Assembly (NCBI GenBank): GCA_964621525.1
Contig: CAZUMS010000005.1
Span: forward strand, 62,001-126,000
Length of the DNA: 64,000 nucleotides
Direction of reading: 5' to 3'
Source: CAZMGV01 sp964621525 [NCBI: uncultured bacterium]
Lineage (GTDB): Bacteria > JAGRBM01
The first letter of the stretch is position 1. Every line of letters begins with the position of its first letter. Below the pieces are notes generated by a model. It worked only from the letters and a program-made list of their open reading frames with translations, ran no database searches and was not told where the DNA came from. Shown piece after piece: positions 1-8,997 of the stretch. Made by a program: the position numbers and the translations under genes.

Positions 1-289
1 ATTCCCGGCCCTTGCGGTCGAACAGCTCACCAGCGCCGGCCTTTTCCACGCTCTCCTGAAGCAGCGTTGATATGTCACGGGTGTCCTGAAGCAGCTGCGC
101 CACCGCCTCACGCGGCGCAAGCGCCCGCATGGTCACAAAGACCGCATCCGTGGAGGCCGCCATGAACATGGCCAGGATACCCAGCGACACAATCATCTCG
201 AGAAAAGTAAAACCCGCAGACGAACGCCCCTTCCGGAACACCGCATACCGGACACCTGCTCTGCAGCTCGAATGGTACCTGGCGCTCAT
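1..289 (-). CDS. Type IV prepilin-like protein, partial (3' end outside window)
   Basis: The reading frame starts at ATG 289 and runs off the window edge, so only about 96 residues are visible. It has a short basic leader followed by a class III prepilin cleavage motif, G26/FTFLE, with the conserved Glu at +5 of the mature protein and a hydrophobic N-terminal helix (IVSLGILAMFMAAS). Such proteins are processed by prepilin peptidase and act as minor pilins or pseudopilins of type IV pilus or type II secretion assemblies in the inner membrane. Its ATG overlaps the stop of the upstream prepilin gene (ATGA, 286-289), so the two are translationally coupled. The class (PilV, PilW, GspI or GspJ-like) cannot be decided from the fragment. 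Confidence 0.85.
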   Translation of the reverse strand, partial: MSARYHSSCRAGVRYAVFRKGRSSAGFTFLEMIVSLGILAMFMAASTDAVFVTMRALAPREAVAQLLQDTRDISTLLQESVEKAGAGELFDRKGRE

Positions 290-981
290 GGTAGGGCTCC
301 ACTCATCAAGAGACGGGATGGATCGTCGGTAATCCAAACCTCGCCCGTGTTTTTGGCTCCGGAAGCCTTGGAGGTCATGACATACTTGATCAGATATGTA
401 TTCGCTGTCCGGTCATTTCGTTCGGCTCCGCCGATCTGTCTCTGACCCGCGTTGCATGACCCCCGGAATGCCTTACCCGATGAATCCGGGACACACCGGG
501 GCAAACCCTGTTCGTCCTTGCGGTCTGGAGTGCAGACACCGTAGACGTTCATCTCGAACGTAAACGGGTACCCGACTTTACCGTCTGGCAAGGGATCTCC
601 GTTAAATGTATCCAGATCTTCGACAAGAGAATCCGGGGTCAGAAGCACTTCATCGTAGGTATCGGGATCAGCGTCAGTATCGCACTCGAAGGTCGTATTG
701 ACCCCCTTGGCCTCCAAATACTCCCGTGGCACACGGTACAGCTGTGAAACCCGGTCCAGCACAGCGATAGTTGACATCGTCATTGAATAGTTATCCCGGT
801 TGCGGTTGATCGCTTCCTGGGCCATCGCGGTCACACCAGCCAGTGCGATAAACAGCAGGCCGACCGAAACCATCATTTCCAAAAGCGTAAACCCGGCAGG
901 GTTCATGCGCATTTTCAGGCCGGCACCAAGACGTCCTTTACGGCTCATGTGTCGGCTATTCGGTTCAGGCATCATCTTCAT
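286..981 (-). CDS. Type IV prepilin-like minor pilin
   Basis: A 231-residue protein with a basic leader and prepilin cleavage site (PAG/FTLLEMMVSVGLL) at about residue 30; Glu is at +5 and a membrane-spanning hydrophobic helix follows. The globular part contains several Cys (CDTD, CTPD, RCVPD, GSCNAG) that could form disulfides in the periplasm. The start at ATG 981 has GAGGTG just upstream; a second Met at about residue 12 is possible. It lies 6 nt downstream of the FimT-like gene and overlaps the next prepilin by 4 nt, giving a three-gene prepilin operon. Such proteins usually form the pilus tip or prime assembly. I cannot assign a specific PilV, PilW or PilX identity. Confidence 0.82.
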   Translation of the reverse strand: MKMMPEPNSRHMSRKGRLGAGLKMRMNPAGFTLLEMMVSVGLLFIALAGVTAMAQEAINRNRDNYSMTMSTIAVLDRVSQLYRVPREYLEAKGVNTTFECDTDADPDTYDEVLLTPDSLVEDLDTFNGDPLPDGKVGYPFTFEMNVYGVCTPDRKDEQGLPRCVPDSSGKAFRGSCNAGQRQIGGAERNDRTANTYLIKYVMTSKASGAKNTGEVWITDDPSRLLMSGALP

Positions 982-987
982 TCCACC

Positions 988-1683
988 TCAGAACCCGTTC
1001 CGCCAAAGCTCCCATTTGGAGCCCAGCCATCCGTAGGTGATGGTCCGGCCATTCGGCCGGACAACGATCGCACGGGCAGCCGAATCGGTATTATCAATCT
1101 CGGCCCCGTTATTGCGGAGAATATTCAGGTAAACCGTGTCGGTATTGGCGTTTAACGGGGTAGTGACCCCACCAGGACCGATCGTGATCACGTTGTCCGG
1201 TGAGGTGATACCGTCCGCTTCCGTCGCATGGGTAACCAGGTCGACAGGGCCCCCTGCGCTTACGAGTCCGAAAGCCACGCTACGCTCTCCGCGGCATCCG
1301 AAATCAGAGAGGGTCACTGTTTCGCAGGGTTCATCCGGATCGACGGCAAGGTCCCCGTTCATATCGACATGCCGGGCATAAGCAAAACGGTCTTCTTTTA
1401 ACGCATGGCCATAACAGTTGAAGCCGAGCCACATATTAACGGTCCAGTTATTCGCTCGTGCGCTGCTGCGCGCTGCCAGCATATCCATGGTAAAGGCACG
1501 GGACTTTGAGCTCAGCACAGGCTTGCAACGGTCCATCACATTGGCCGAGGCTATGGCGGAAATGACGGCAATAATGGCGACAACAACCATAACCTCCATG
1601 AGCGTCATGCCTGACTGCAACCTGTCCGTCCGAAGCCGGTTCCGGCTCAATCTGGAGGCTCTGTTTCTGTAGGCCGTTGACAT
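988..1683 (-). CDS. FimT/GspH-like prepilin
   Basis: First gene of the prepilin operon. The leader is followed by the cleavage motif SG/MTLMEVMVVVAIIAVISAIAS and by a region (ARSSARANNWTVNM) typical of the FimT/GspH pseudopilin family. I prefer ATG 1683 because GGGAAA stands about 7 nt upstream. An in-frame ATG at 1701 has no visible ribosome binding site. FimT-like minor pilins sit in type IV pili and some bind DNA during uptake, but neither role can be read from this sequence. A sigma54-type promoter lies about 50 nt upstream (1747-1762), and an NtrC-family activator gene ends at 1915, upstream in the same direction. Confidence 0.8.
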   Translation of the reverse strand: MSTAYRNRASRLSRNRLRTDRLQSGMTLMEVMVVVAIIAVISAIASANVMDRCKPVLSSKSRAFTMDMLAARSSARANNWTVNMWLGFNCYGHALKEDRFAYARHVDMNGDLAVDPDEPCETVTLSDFGCRGERSVAFGLVSAGGPVDLVTHATEADGITSPDNVITIGPGGVTTPLNANTDTVYLNILRNNGAEIDNTDSAARAIVVRPNGRTITYGWLGSKWELWRNGF

Positions 1684-1746
1684 CGCGATTTCCCAAGTCA
1701 TTGCAATTGCTTATGCAGGTCGGCTGTGAACCTTTGTTAATCGGGC

Positions 1747-1762
1747 AGCAATAGTTGTTCCC
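1747..1762 (-). promoter_or_regulatory. Putative sigma54 (-24/-12) promoter of the prepilin operon
   Basis: Read on the minus strand, GGGAAC-N5-ATTGCT places GG (61-60) exactly ten bases before GC (49-48), the invariant spacing of sigma54 promoters. The -12 element TTGCT matches the consensus fully; the -24 element GGAAC matches in part. The predicted start site near 1736 gives a leader of 35-53 nt before the FimT-like prepilin gene. The neighbouring NtrC-type activator supports the call. I saw no clear upstream enhancer sites. Confidence 0.55.
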
Positions 1763-1914
1763 AAGCTTCGTATACGGATAACTAACTGAAATTACGGCGA
1801 TTGATGCGCTGCATTATTTCAAAACGGCGCATTTGATCGAAGCCAAAGCGCAGGGAGTTCGTGATGAAAGGAGTTCAGGCACGCAAAAGTTGCGTGGCAA
1901 AGAAAGAATCCGGC

Positions 1915-3366
1915 CTAATCATCCACCCGCATACGCTTCAGTTTATAGAGGAGCGTGCGATTCGAAATTCCCAGAATCTTAGCCGCATGCGCCCGGTTAC
2001 CCCCGGATTTCTCAAGCGCTTTGCGAATAAAGAGATCTTCTATACGATCAACAGCCTTTGGTATTGAAAGGTCCGTCCCGAAATCGATTACCTGACCCTC
2101 AGCTGAACTCGTTTGACGCCCTTGGCTTGCACCCAGGGGATGCTGCTGGGTTGCCGGTCCGGAACTGCCTCCGCGGAAAAACGGCAGATCGTTTTCGCCG
2201 ATCAAACTGCCCTCACACAGCACAACAGCGCGCTCAACCGTGTTCTCCAGCTCGCGCACGTTGCCGGGCCATGAGTAGGACCTCAGCGCGTCGGTTGCTC
2301 CGGGAGAAAAGCCCGGGATGTCCCGGCCGTGACGGGCGCTGAATTTTTTCAGGAAATGCCCCGCCAGCGGAAGGATATCATCCCTCCGTTCCCGGAGCGG
2401 AGGGATCCAGATCGGGAATACGTTGAGACGGTAATAGAGATCGTCCCGGAAGCGGCCGGCGGCGGTTTCTTCTTCCAGATTCTTCAGGGTCGCAGCGATA
2501 ATTCGGACGTTGATCCTGCGAGGTTGCGTATCCCCCACCCTGCGGATCTCTTCCTCCTGAAGGACCCTAAGCAGCTTGACCTGGAGCAGCGGCGGCAGTT
2601 CGCCGATCTCGTCCATGAACAATGTGCCGCCCTCGGCCTCTTCGAACAGGCCCGTTTTATCCCGGACGGCGTCCGTGAATGCGCCTTTGACATGGCCAAA
2701 AAATTCGCTCTCCAACAGCGCTTCCGGTATGGCACCGCAATTCACCGCGACAAACGGGCCATTGCGCCGATCGGACATCTCATGGATCGCCCGTGCGATC
2801 ATCTCCTTGCCGGTTCCGGATTCGCCCAAGAGCAGCGCCGTCGTCTTGTACTTGGCCACTCGCTCGACGTAGGACATGACGTCCTTCATCTGGCGGCTTT
2901 CGACGATCATCTGCCGCGTCAATTGTCCCGGGGATGAAACCGGCGCTTCCGTTGCCGGCGCCGTATGAGCGGCCTTCCGGCGGGCTTCAGCCTTCTTGAC
3001 GACGAGAAGAATCTCTTCAGCGCGGAACGGCTTGGAAATATAATCATGAGCTCCGAGGCGGAGCGCCTCCGTCATCTGGTCATTGCCCCCATATGCGGTG
3101 ATCATTACGACTGTCGTACGGATGCGGTTTTCACGGATCTTCCGCAACAGTTCCAGCCCGTCCATCTGGGGCATGCGGAAATCGCTGATGACAAGATCAT
3201 ACGGCCTTTTCTGCAGCGCCTCCAGCGCATGAACGCCGTTGGCGACCGTATCCACCTGATAGCCCTGCTTCTTCAGCACGGCTCCGAGCATGACCCGCAT
3301 GTTCTCCTCGTCATCCACGACAAGGATTCTGCTGGCAGAGGTGCTGGCAAGGGCGGCTGCTTCCAT
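1915..3366 (-). CDS. NtrC-family sigma54-dependent response regulator (PilR-like)
   Basis: A 483-residue protein in the order receiver, AAA+, Fis-type helix-turn-helix. The receiver has VDDEEN and phospho-acceptor Asp62 (SDFRMPQMDG). The AAA+ domain has Walker A GESGTGKE (181-188), Walker B GGTLFMDE (246-253), and the sigma54-contact loop reads GAFTDA (228-233) rather than GAFTGA. The C-terminus ends in a Fis-like HTH (GNRAHAAKILGISNRTLLYKL). It lies 6 nt downstream of a histidine kinase gene, its likely partner. Location directly upstream of prepilin genes with a sigma54-type promoter suggests it activates them, as PilR does for pilA. That target is inference; the paired kinase is not PilS-like in its membrane part. 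Confidence 0.88.
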   Translation of the reverse strand: MEAAALASTSASRILVVDDEENMRVMLGAVLKKQGYQVDTVANGVHALEALQKRPYDLVISDFRMPQMDGLELLRKIRENRIRTTVVMITAYGGNDQMTEALRLGAHDYISKPFRAEEILLVVKKAEARRKAAHTAPATEAPVSSPGQLTRQMIVESRQMKDVMSYVERVAKYKTTALLLGESGTGKEMIARAIHEMSDRRNGPFVAVNCGAIPEALLESEFFGHVKGAFTDAVRDKTGLFEEAEGGTLFMDEIGELPPLLQVKLLRVLQEEEIRRVGDTQPRRINVRIIAATLKNLEEETAAGRFRDDLYYRLNVFPIWIPPLRERRDDILPLAGHFLKKFSARHGRDIPGFSPGATDALRSYSWPGNVRELENTVERAVVLCEGSLIGENDLPFFRGGSSGPATQQHPLGASQGRQTSSAEGQVIDFGTDLSIPKAVDRIEDLFIRKALEKSGGNRAHAAKILGISNRTLLYKLKRMRVDD

Positions 3367-3372
3367 AGAGAA

Positions 3373-4890
3373 TCACCGTTCCTGACCGGGCACGGCCGAT
3401 GGAAGACGTAGTAAAAATACAGTACCTGAAGACGACGAACGTTCTACCGACAATGAACCCCCATGCGACGCCGCGAGGCGGCTTGAAACCGCAAGCCCGA
3501 GACCCGTCCCTTTCCCTGGTTCCTTGGTTGTATAAAAGGGATCAAACACCTTGCCCAGATCCTCTTCCGCAATGCCGCCACCCGTATCCCGGACGCGTAT
3601 CTCGATCCATCGCCTGTCAGCCGAATCCCTGACTTCCACCTCGATCTGGCCGGTATCCCTGATGGCGTCGGCAGCATTCAGCATCAGGTTGACGACAATC
3701 TGCTCGACCTGTCCGGGATCACCGATGGAACTCAGAACGGAGCTGTTTTTATAGTTGACCTCCAGCCGGTCAAACAACTTTCGGCCGCGACATAGTTCCA
3801 ACGCATGCGAAACCGCCTGAGCCGGTTCAAACATGATCCGGACACCGCTTCCGGTACGGGCATAGTCCAGCAGCCCACGGATAATGCGATCCGTCCGGGC
3901 CAGTTCGTCCTGCATCCGCCGGAAGAGATCCTTCCGGGTTTCGGGATCAAGAGTTTCATCCTGCAGAAGTTCCGCGAACCCGGTCATCGAGGCCAGAGGG
4001 TTTCCAACCTCATGAGCAATGCCGGCAGCCAGACGGCCTATGCCCGCCAGCTTTTCAGACTGAATCGCCTCGTCCTGGGCCCTTTTTAACTGGCTGTAGG
4101 CCCCTTCGAGCTGATGCAACCGGGATTCGAGCTCAACGGATTTTTCCCCAAGCGCAGCCGTCATTCCATTGAACTGGGAAACCAGCTCTACCACTTCCCG
4201 GCAGGTATGCTCCTCCGCACGCACCGAAAAATCCCCATTTTCGACCTGTCTCATTGCTTCGATCAGCCGTCCAAGTGGTACGGAAATCAGGGTCCTCAGC
4301 CGCCACCAGCCGAGCGCGGTCAGACAGATCACCAGCACCAGCAGATAACCGATGAGCCACGGGCTTCGGAGCTCCTCGACGATGGCCGCTTCGCGAGGGC
4401 TTATCTGCAGCAGCAACAACCCGTTTTCCCCCATATCCTCTGCGACACCGATCACGCGGAACGGAGAAGGGCGCCAGGGAGGGCCGATGCCCAGCTCCGG
4501 CTGTTCACACTGTCCATGCTTAAGACAGGACCGGGCCAGTTCTCGCCCGTCCTCGGCATCGTCATGGCGGATCAACCCGCCGTAGAGGACGTCGCGATTC
4601 AGCCGGTACCAGGCCCACCCCTGAACAAACCCCACCTCCATTGCGGGACGGATGTCCGGAATAGCCGTTCCATAAATGGACTGGCCGTTATTCTCGGAGT
4701 CCAGTGCCCGCTTCGCAGTAACGGCAGCGAGAAGGATGGCTTCTTCACGATCACGCCGGACGTTGGCCCGGTACATAGTAAACGAGACGACGATCACAAC
4801 CAGGATGAGAATAAAGGCGAGCAGCCAGCTCAATTCCATCAGAACGTGGTCCGCGATCGGACGATTCCTGTCGCGTTCGGACCATTTCAC
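3373..4890 (-). CDS. Membrane sensor histidine kinase (NtrB/PilS-type)
   Basis: A 505-residue kinase. A first membrane segment lies at about residues 18-40, then a periplasmic region of about 135 residues, a second membrane segment at about 177-197, HAMP-like linker, coiled coil, HisKA domain with phospho-acceptor His293 (IAHEVGNPLA) and a HATPase_c domain (NLMLNAADA as N box, DTGGGI, GKGTGLGL). It should autophosphorylate and pass phosphate to the adjacent NtrC-type regulator. The periplasmic sensor matches no ligand domain that I recognise and contains two Cys (CLKHGQC) near residues 122-128. The two-span topology differs from the six-span PilS of Pseudomonas. Its start overlaps the stop of the prepilin peptidase gene (ATGA, 4887-4890). 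Confidence 0.9.
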   Translation of the reverse strand: MKWSERDRNRPIADHVLMELSWLLAFILILVVIVVSFTMYRANVRRDREEAILLAAVTAKRALDSENNGQSIYGTAIPDIRPAMEVGFVQGWAWYRLNRDVLYGGLIRHDDAEDGRELARSCLKHGQCEQPELGIGPPWRPSPFRVIGVAEDMGENGLLLLQISPREAAIVEELRSPWLIGYLLVLVICLTALGWWRLRTLISVPLGRLIEAMRQVENGDFSVRAEEHTCREVVELVSQFNGMTAALGEKSVELESRLHQLEGAYSQLKRAQDEAIQSEKLAGIGRLAAGIAHEVGNPLASMTGFAELLQDETLDPETRKDLFRRMQDELARTDRIIRGLLDYARTGSGVRIMFEPAQAVSHALELCRGRKLFDRLEVNYKNSSVLSSIGDPGQVEQIVVNLMLNAADAIRDTGQIEVEVRDSADRRWIEIRVRDTGGGIAEEDLGKVFDPFYTTKEPGKGTGLGLAVSSRLAASHGGSLSVERSSSSGTVFLLRLPSAVPGQER

Positions 4891-5708
4891 AGGACACCTC
4901 GCATAATGCTACGGAAGAACCCGCGCACGAGGGTTTCGGCCTGTCCCCCGGACAGGAACACCAGAAATCCACCCGCAGCCAGATAGGGCCCGAAGGGTAT
5001 CTCGGTCCTGCGGTTTGCCCGGCCCGCCATAATCATCACAAGACCGGCGGCGAGTCCCACGGCAGATGCCGCAAAGACGGAAATGCATACCCCGAATGGT
5101 CCCAGAAGTGCCCCAAGCAGCGCCATCAACTTGACGTCTCCGAATCCAAGCCCTTCCCTTCCAGTCGTTCGGTAGTATGCCTCTCTGACGATCCAGAACA
5201 TTCCGGCACCCAGGAGAGCCCCAAGCAGTGCCGAGACTACGCCCCCCCTGCCTGGCAGCCATGACGTACCCAGAAGCAGGGCGAACCCCGGCAACGATAT
5301 CGCGTCTGGAATGATCTTGTGATCCAGATCGATCATCGTAATGGCCAACAGGGACCAGGCGACTGCAAGCCCAGTCAACACGACTGGTGCACCCGACCGG
5401 GACAGCACAACAAGCAGGGCAAGTATTCCGCCGGAAATTTCCACCAGCGGATACCTCGCCGGAATACTCCATCCACAGACCCTGCACTTCCCGCGAAGCG
5501 CCAGCCAGCTCAGGACTGGAATATTGTCGTACCAGCGAATCCGGGTCCCACAGCTGGGACAACTGCTCGGCGGGTCCGATATGGATTTCCCTGCAGGTAC
5601 TCGGGCGATGACCACGTTCAGGAAGCTTCCGATACAGAGACCATTCAACACGGCAACCACCGACGCAAAAACGGGGTTCTCAAGAGCCGATTTCAGGGCG
5701 TAAAGCAT
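4887..5708 (-). CDS. pilD: Prepilin peptidase / N-methyltransferase
   Basis: Polytopic aspartyl protease that cleaves prepilin leaders and methylates the new N-terminus. Visible hallmarks are GSFLNVVIARVP after the first membrane helix, the cytoplasmic zinc tetrad CPSC...CRVC needed for the methyltransferase domain, and the two catalytic aspartates in DLDHKIIPD and GFGDVKLMALLG. I chose ATG 5708 because family members usually begin about ten residues before the first helix. An in-frame ATG at 5777 would add 23 residues and overlap the upstream gene by 34 nt; neither start has a good ribosome binding site. Co-location with three prepilin genes and a sigma54 two-component pair forms a coherent pilus-biogenesis block. 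Confidence 0.92.
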   Translation of the reverse strand: MLYALKSALENPVFASVVAVLNGLCIGSFLNVVIARVPAGKSISDPPSSCPSCGTRIRWYDNIPVLSWLALRGKCRVCGWSIPARYPLVEISGGILALLVVLSRSGAPVVLTGLAVAWSLLAITMIDLDHKIIPDAISLPGFALLLGTSWLPGRGGVVSALLGALLGAGMFWIVREAYYRTTGREGLGFGDVKLMALLGALLGPFGVCISVFAASAVGLAAGLVMIMAGRANRRTEIPFGPYLAAGGFLVFLSGGQAETLVRGFFRSIMRGVL

Positions 5709-5743
5709 GAGATCAAAGCTTAGCACTGCCCCGCCGGATAGCT

Positions 5744-7690
5744 TCAAGGAGCCGCCGGCTTTATGGCAGCTGGGCATGACCCGAGATCAACCAGCCAGTC
5801 ATCGATAATACCGGATTTAAAAACCTCCCGCCGGCAATCTCCAAAAACGGAGAGGTAAACCTTCTTTTCCACCGCTGTCAGCCGGTGTGAGTGGACGATG
5901 ACATAATGAGCGCCTAACTCACGGAACCCACGTATCCCGACCATTTCCGGGCGCTCAAGTTGAAGAAGCATTTCGAGGTAGCCCGCAGGCTCGAAACTCG
6001 AATAGCCGTTCAACAGTGGGAACCAATGATAGGTAGAAAAATATGCTGCTCGCGAACTCATCTCTGCATTCAGAGAAGGCGATAACGGAAGTTCCAGCAG
6101 CATCCCCGGATCGAGATTTTTCTTCATCCAGCGGTAGACGTCCGGGATCCAGGGCCCCGTCTCCGGAATGTCTCTCTCACGTCCGCCGGAATATGCGATC
6201 CGGATCTGGTTTTCCCGGTAATAGCGATACCGCCCCCGTGCCTGTGCCGTTTCCCCGATTGTAATCGCCACCACGATAGCGATGATCCCGATCTGGACCC
6301 GCCGGGAATAATTCGAGCTCTTCAGGCACAACCACGAGAACGTAAGCACGGGAAGTGCCATGGCTACCAGGAGGCTGAACCGGTCTGCCTTACGAACAAA
6401 GCCGATCGGCGGGAACCATGCCTGCAGGCCCACGACAAACCCATACGCGAAATAGAACGGCCCCAACCGATAAACATGATGCAGGGTGAACGCGATACCG
6501 AACAGGGTCAGGAGACAAAGGGTTCTCTGCCCGGCATTCCATTCCGCCCAGATTCGTTCCCATCGCCGAAAGGGGAACGGGAGGAGCAGGATTAACGCCA
6601 GCAACGTACCACTGAACCACAGGCTGCCCGCCAGCAGGCCGTCCCGCTCTATTGTAACCTTGCCGAGCAACCCGGTCCCGGACAGGACCAGAAGTCCCAG
6701 AATCTGGGCTATGAGGATTGCGGCCAGCAACGGTCTCAGGCGAAAGGGGGCCGGCACCGAAAAGTCTGGCCGGGATACCGGCCAAAGTATTGCGCACGCC
6801 GCCAGAAGCGTAATCAGGTGACCGGGCATAAAGGTCCCCAGCAATACCGGCAGGGAAAATGTGGGCTCGGCAAAGCCGGCTGGGGTAACTGACACCCCCA
6901 TCTCCCGGAGCGCGTTCCGGTATCTCCATGCCATTACTGCAGCCAGAGCAGCAGCCGGAACGGCCGAAATAGCAAGACCTGCCAACGACTGCCGGGACCG
7001 GGGCGGGGATCCCATCAAACAGATCAACAGCACTGTTGCGGTCATCATCAGGTAACCGACCGGCAGCAGGATCGTGACCAGAAGGCATACCGCCATTGTC
7101 ACGAAATCCACTCGCCGGTTCCGGGACACACAGTTGAAATATGCGATGACCGAGAATGGAACCATGAACAGCGGTATCCTGATCAGGGTCCGGTGGATAT
7201 CAAACGCCGCACAGTATCCGTAGATGAAATAAAGCGCCGCGCAGGCTGCCAGAGCGCGGACTGAGACAAATCGACGAGCCAGAAGAAAAGCCGCCAGACA
7301 GTTCAAGACCAGAAAGACCAGATACAATGAATTGAATGCCGCCGTAAGGCTGAGCCCTGCCTTTGTCAGGCACCAGGCGAAAATTGCAATCAAGCCGAAC
7401 TGTTCGCTGAGAAAATATGACGGGGCGTTATTCCCGAATGTATTCATTCGGGAAAGCGGAAGATCATTTCCCCATGCATGAAGCAGCCATGCAATCGTGT
7501 GGTAATTGTGGAGCTCGTCAACCTTGCCCTGGATATATTCCCCCAGGTGAGGCAACAGCGGCCAGGTGATCCAGGCCGCAAATCCGAGGAAAAGCAGGAT
7601 TTCGGTCCATGGTTCGGGCAGATATTTTTCCAGTGACCCGGCCGGCTCGGCTCCGCCGGACTCAACTCCGGCAGCTGAATTCTGTTCCAT
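5744..7690 (-). CDS. Polytopic membrane protein, GT-C glycosyltransferase-like
   Basis: A 648-residue protein with many hydrophobic spans (roughly a dozen) and a soluble C-terminal part of about 150 residues. The first periplasmic-type loop (DELHNYHTIAWLLHAWGN, LSRMNTF) and the overall plan resemble bacterial GT-C or YfhO-like lipid-linked sugar transferases; the C-terminal part has motifs such as LLELPLSP and HYVIVHSHRL seen in such uncharacterised proteins. A substrate cannot be inferred. Its start codon shares one base with the stop of the diguanylate cyclase gene (TAATG), and its end overlaps or abuts pilD, so it belongs to the same transcription unit. Assignment to GT-C is by fold pattern only. 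Confidence 0.6.
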   Translation of the reverse strand: MEQNSAAGVESGGAEPAGSLEKYLPEPWTEILLFLGFAAWITWPLLPHLGEYIQGKVDELHNYHTIAWLLHAWGNDLPLSRMNTFGNNAPSYFLSEQFGLIAIFAWCLTKAGLSLTAAFNSLYLVFLVLNCLAAFLLARRFVSVRALAACAALYFIYGYCAAFDIHRTLIRIPLFMVPFSVIAYFNCVSRNRRVDFVTMAVCLLVTILLPVGYLMMTATVLLICLMGSPPRSRQSLAGLAISAVPAAALAAVMAWRYRNALREMGVSVTPAGFAEPTFSLPVLLGTFMPGHLITLLAACAILWPVSRPDFSVPAPFRLRPLLAAILIAQILGLLVLSGTGLLGKVTIERDGLLAGSLWFSGTLLALILLLPFPFRRWERIWAEWNAGQRTLCLLTLFGIAFTLHHVYRLGPFYFAYGFVVGLQAWFPPIGFVRKADRFSLLVAMALPVLTFSWLCLKSSNYSRRVQIGIIAIVVAITIGETAQARGRYRYYRENQIRIAYSGGRERDIPETGPWIPDVYRWMKKNLDPGMLLELPLSPSLNAEMSSRAAYFSTYHWFPLLNGYSSFEPAGYLEMLLQLERPEMVGIRGFRELGAHYVIVHSHRLTAVEKKVYLSVFGDCRREVFKSGIIDDWLVDLGSCPAAIKPAAP

Positions 7691-8883
7691 TACGCCCGCA
7701 CCGCATGCGCCACAACCAGCCGGTTCCTGCCAGACTGCTTCGCCTGATAAAGCGCCTGATCCGCCTGGTGAACGAGATCATCGACCCGGCCGGCTCCGGC
7801 AGAGTTCACAGGATACTGTGCGAGCCCCAGACTGACAGTGACGCCGAGATCTTCGGCGCCGGGTTCCGACAGCTTCAGTTTTTCAACATCCTGCCGGCAA
7901 CGCTCACCGACCTCGCGCGCTCCCTCGGCCGCCGTTTCCGGCAGCAGGACGACGAACTCCTCCCCGCCATACCGGGCAACGAGATCGCTCTTTCGGACCG
8001 CCTGCTCCAGAGCCCGTGCCACTTCCACCAGCACCCGGTCACCTGTCTGATGCCCGTGCTGATCGTTGATCTTCTTGAAGTGGTCAACGTCGAGGATCAG
8101 GAATGAAAGCGGATGACCGTGCCGCCGGCTTCGGTCGAATTCGGCCTCGAACTGTTCAAGAAAGTAGCGACGGTTGAACAGGCCCGTAAGTCCGTCCCGG
8201 ACGGCCAGCCGCCGGAACTGGTCTTCCCGTTCATACCAGCGCCGGAACATGACCGCGGCCAGCACAAGACACGGCACAATGAAGCCGGACAGGATCCCGA
8301 TAAAGGCGAGCTTCCATGCACCCGAGGCGACGCCATCCGTTGCGATCGGAAAGGTATAGAAAAGCGGCGATACCGGTAGACGGCCCGAAGCTTCGGCGAT
8401 GGCGGCGAGCAGGAGCCCCGCGAGTGAAAGCAGGGATATCGACATCACCATTTTCTGGTCGAGCAGCATAAGGGCGATGGCGGTTCCGCTGATGATGAAC
8501 GTCCAGTATGGAGAGGAATAAATGCCGCTCCAGTAGACGAGAAACGTATATGAAAACCCCCAGGTCGACGAGAACACATATTCGATCCAGGGGACACGGG
8601 CACGCGTCCTCGACAGCCGGCGGGCTATAAATGCCAGACCGAGCCAGAGCAGGATAATGCCCAGCGACAACAGGTAAAAGACCTTCAGACCAAAGATGGA
8701 AAAGTGTTCCCCCCGGTCAAGAATCGAGACGTAATACATCAGGGCGACTGACGTCGCGTGGCCCGCGGCGGAAACCTCACAGACGCGGATACAGCGCAAG
8801 ATCGGAGGTTCATCCAGAATTCCTTCGATGAAACTCCTGATCTGCTTCCAAAGATCGGTGAAACCGCTCAATACATTCTCCAA
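7690..8883 (-). CDS. Membrane-anchored diguanylate cyclase (GGDEF)
   Basis: The N-terminal 215 residues contain about six hydrophobic spans; the C-terminal part is a complete GGDEF domain (DGLTGLFNRRYF, DVDHFKKINDQHGH). The active-site loop is GGEEF (306-310), a catalytically competent variant, and an allosteric product-inhibition site RKSD (297-300) stands exactly five residues before it. The enzyme should make cyclic di-GMP from two GTP at the membrane. No known extracellular sensor domain is visible. It is the first gene of the minus-strand run that contains pilD and the prepilins, which fits a link between c-di-GMP and surface structures. Confidence 0.9.
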   Translation of the reverse strand: MENVLSGFTDLWKQIRSFIEGILDEPPILRCIRVCEVSAAGHATSVALMYYVSILDRGEHFSIFGLKVFYLLSLGIILLWLGLAFIARRLSRTRARVPWIEYVFSSTWGFSYTFLVYWSGIYSSPYWTFIISGTAIALMLLDQKMVMSISLLSLAGLLLAAIAEASGRLPVSPLFYTFPIATDGVASGAWKLAFIGILSGFIVPCLVLAAVMFRRWYEREDQFRRLAVRDGLTGLFNRRYFLEQFEAEFDRSRRHGHPLSFLILDVDHFKKINDQHGHQTGDRVLVEVARALEQAVRKSDLVARYGGEEFVVLLPETAAEGAREVGERCRQDVEKLKLSEPGAEDLGVTVSLGLAQYPVNSAGAGRVDDLVHQADQALYQAKQSGRNRLVVAHAVRA

Positions 8884-8997
8884 GAGAGCCCTATCCTATA
8901 ACGTGTACCATACGCCCCCAATTTGCGTCTCCCAGTTCCTGCCTTTTGGCACAGACCTGGTCCCTCTGGTAGCGCTCCGGCCCCTATAAGCTAAGCT

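Noticed and set aside
1879-1897. Hairpin CACGCAA/TTGCGTG considered as terminator of the regulator gene
   Set aside because: The stem is perfect (7 bp), but no T-tract follows on the minus strand.
1861-2067. Plus-strand 68-codon open frame with an AAGGAG upstream
   Set aside because: Its second half is antisense to the conserved HTH-coding end of the NtrC-type regulator, and the product has no recognisable feature.
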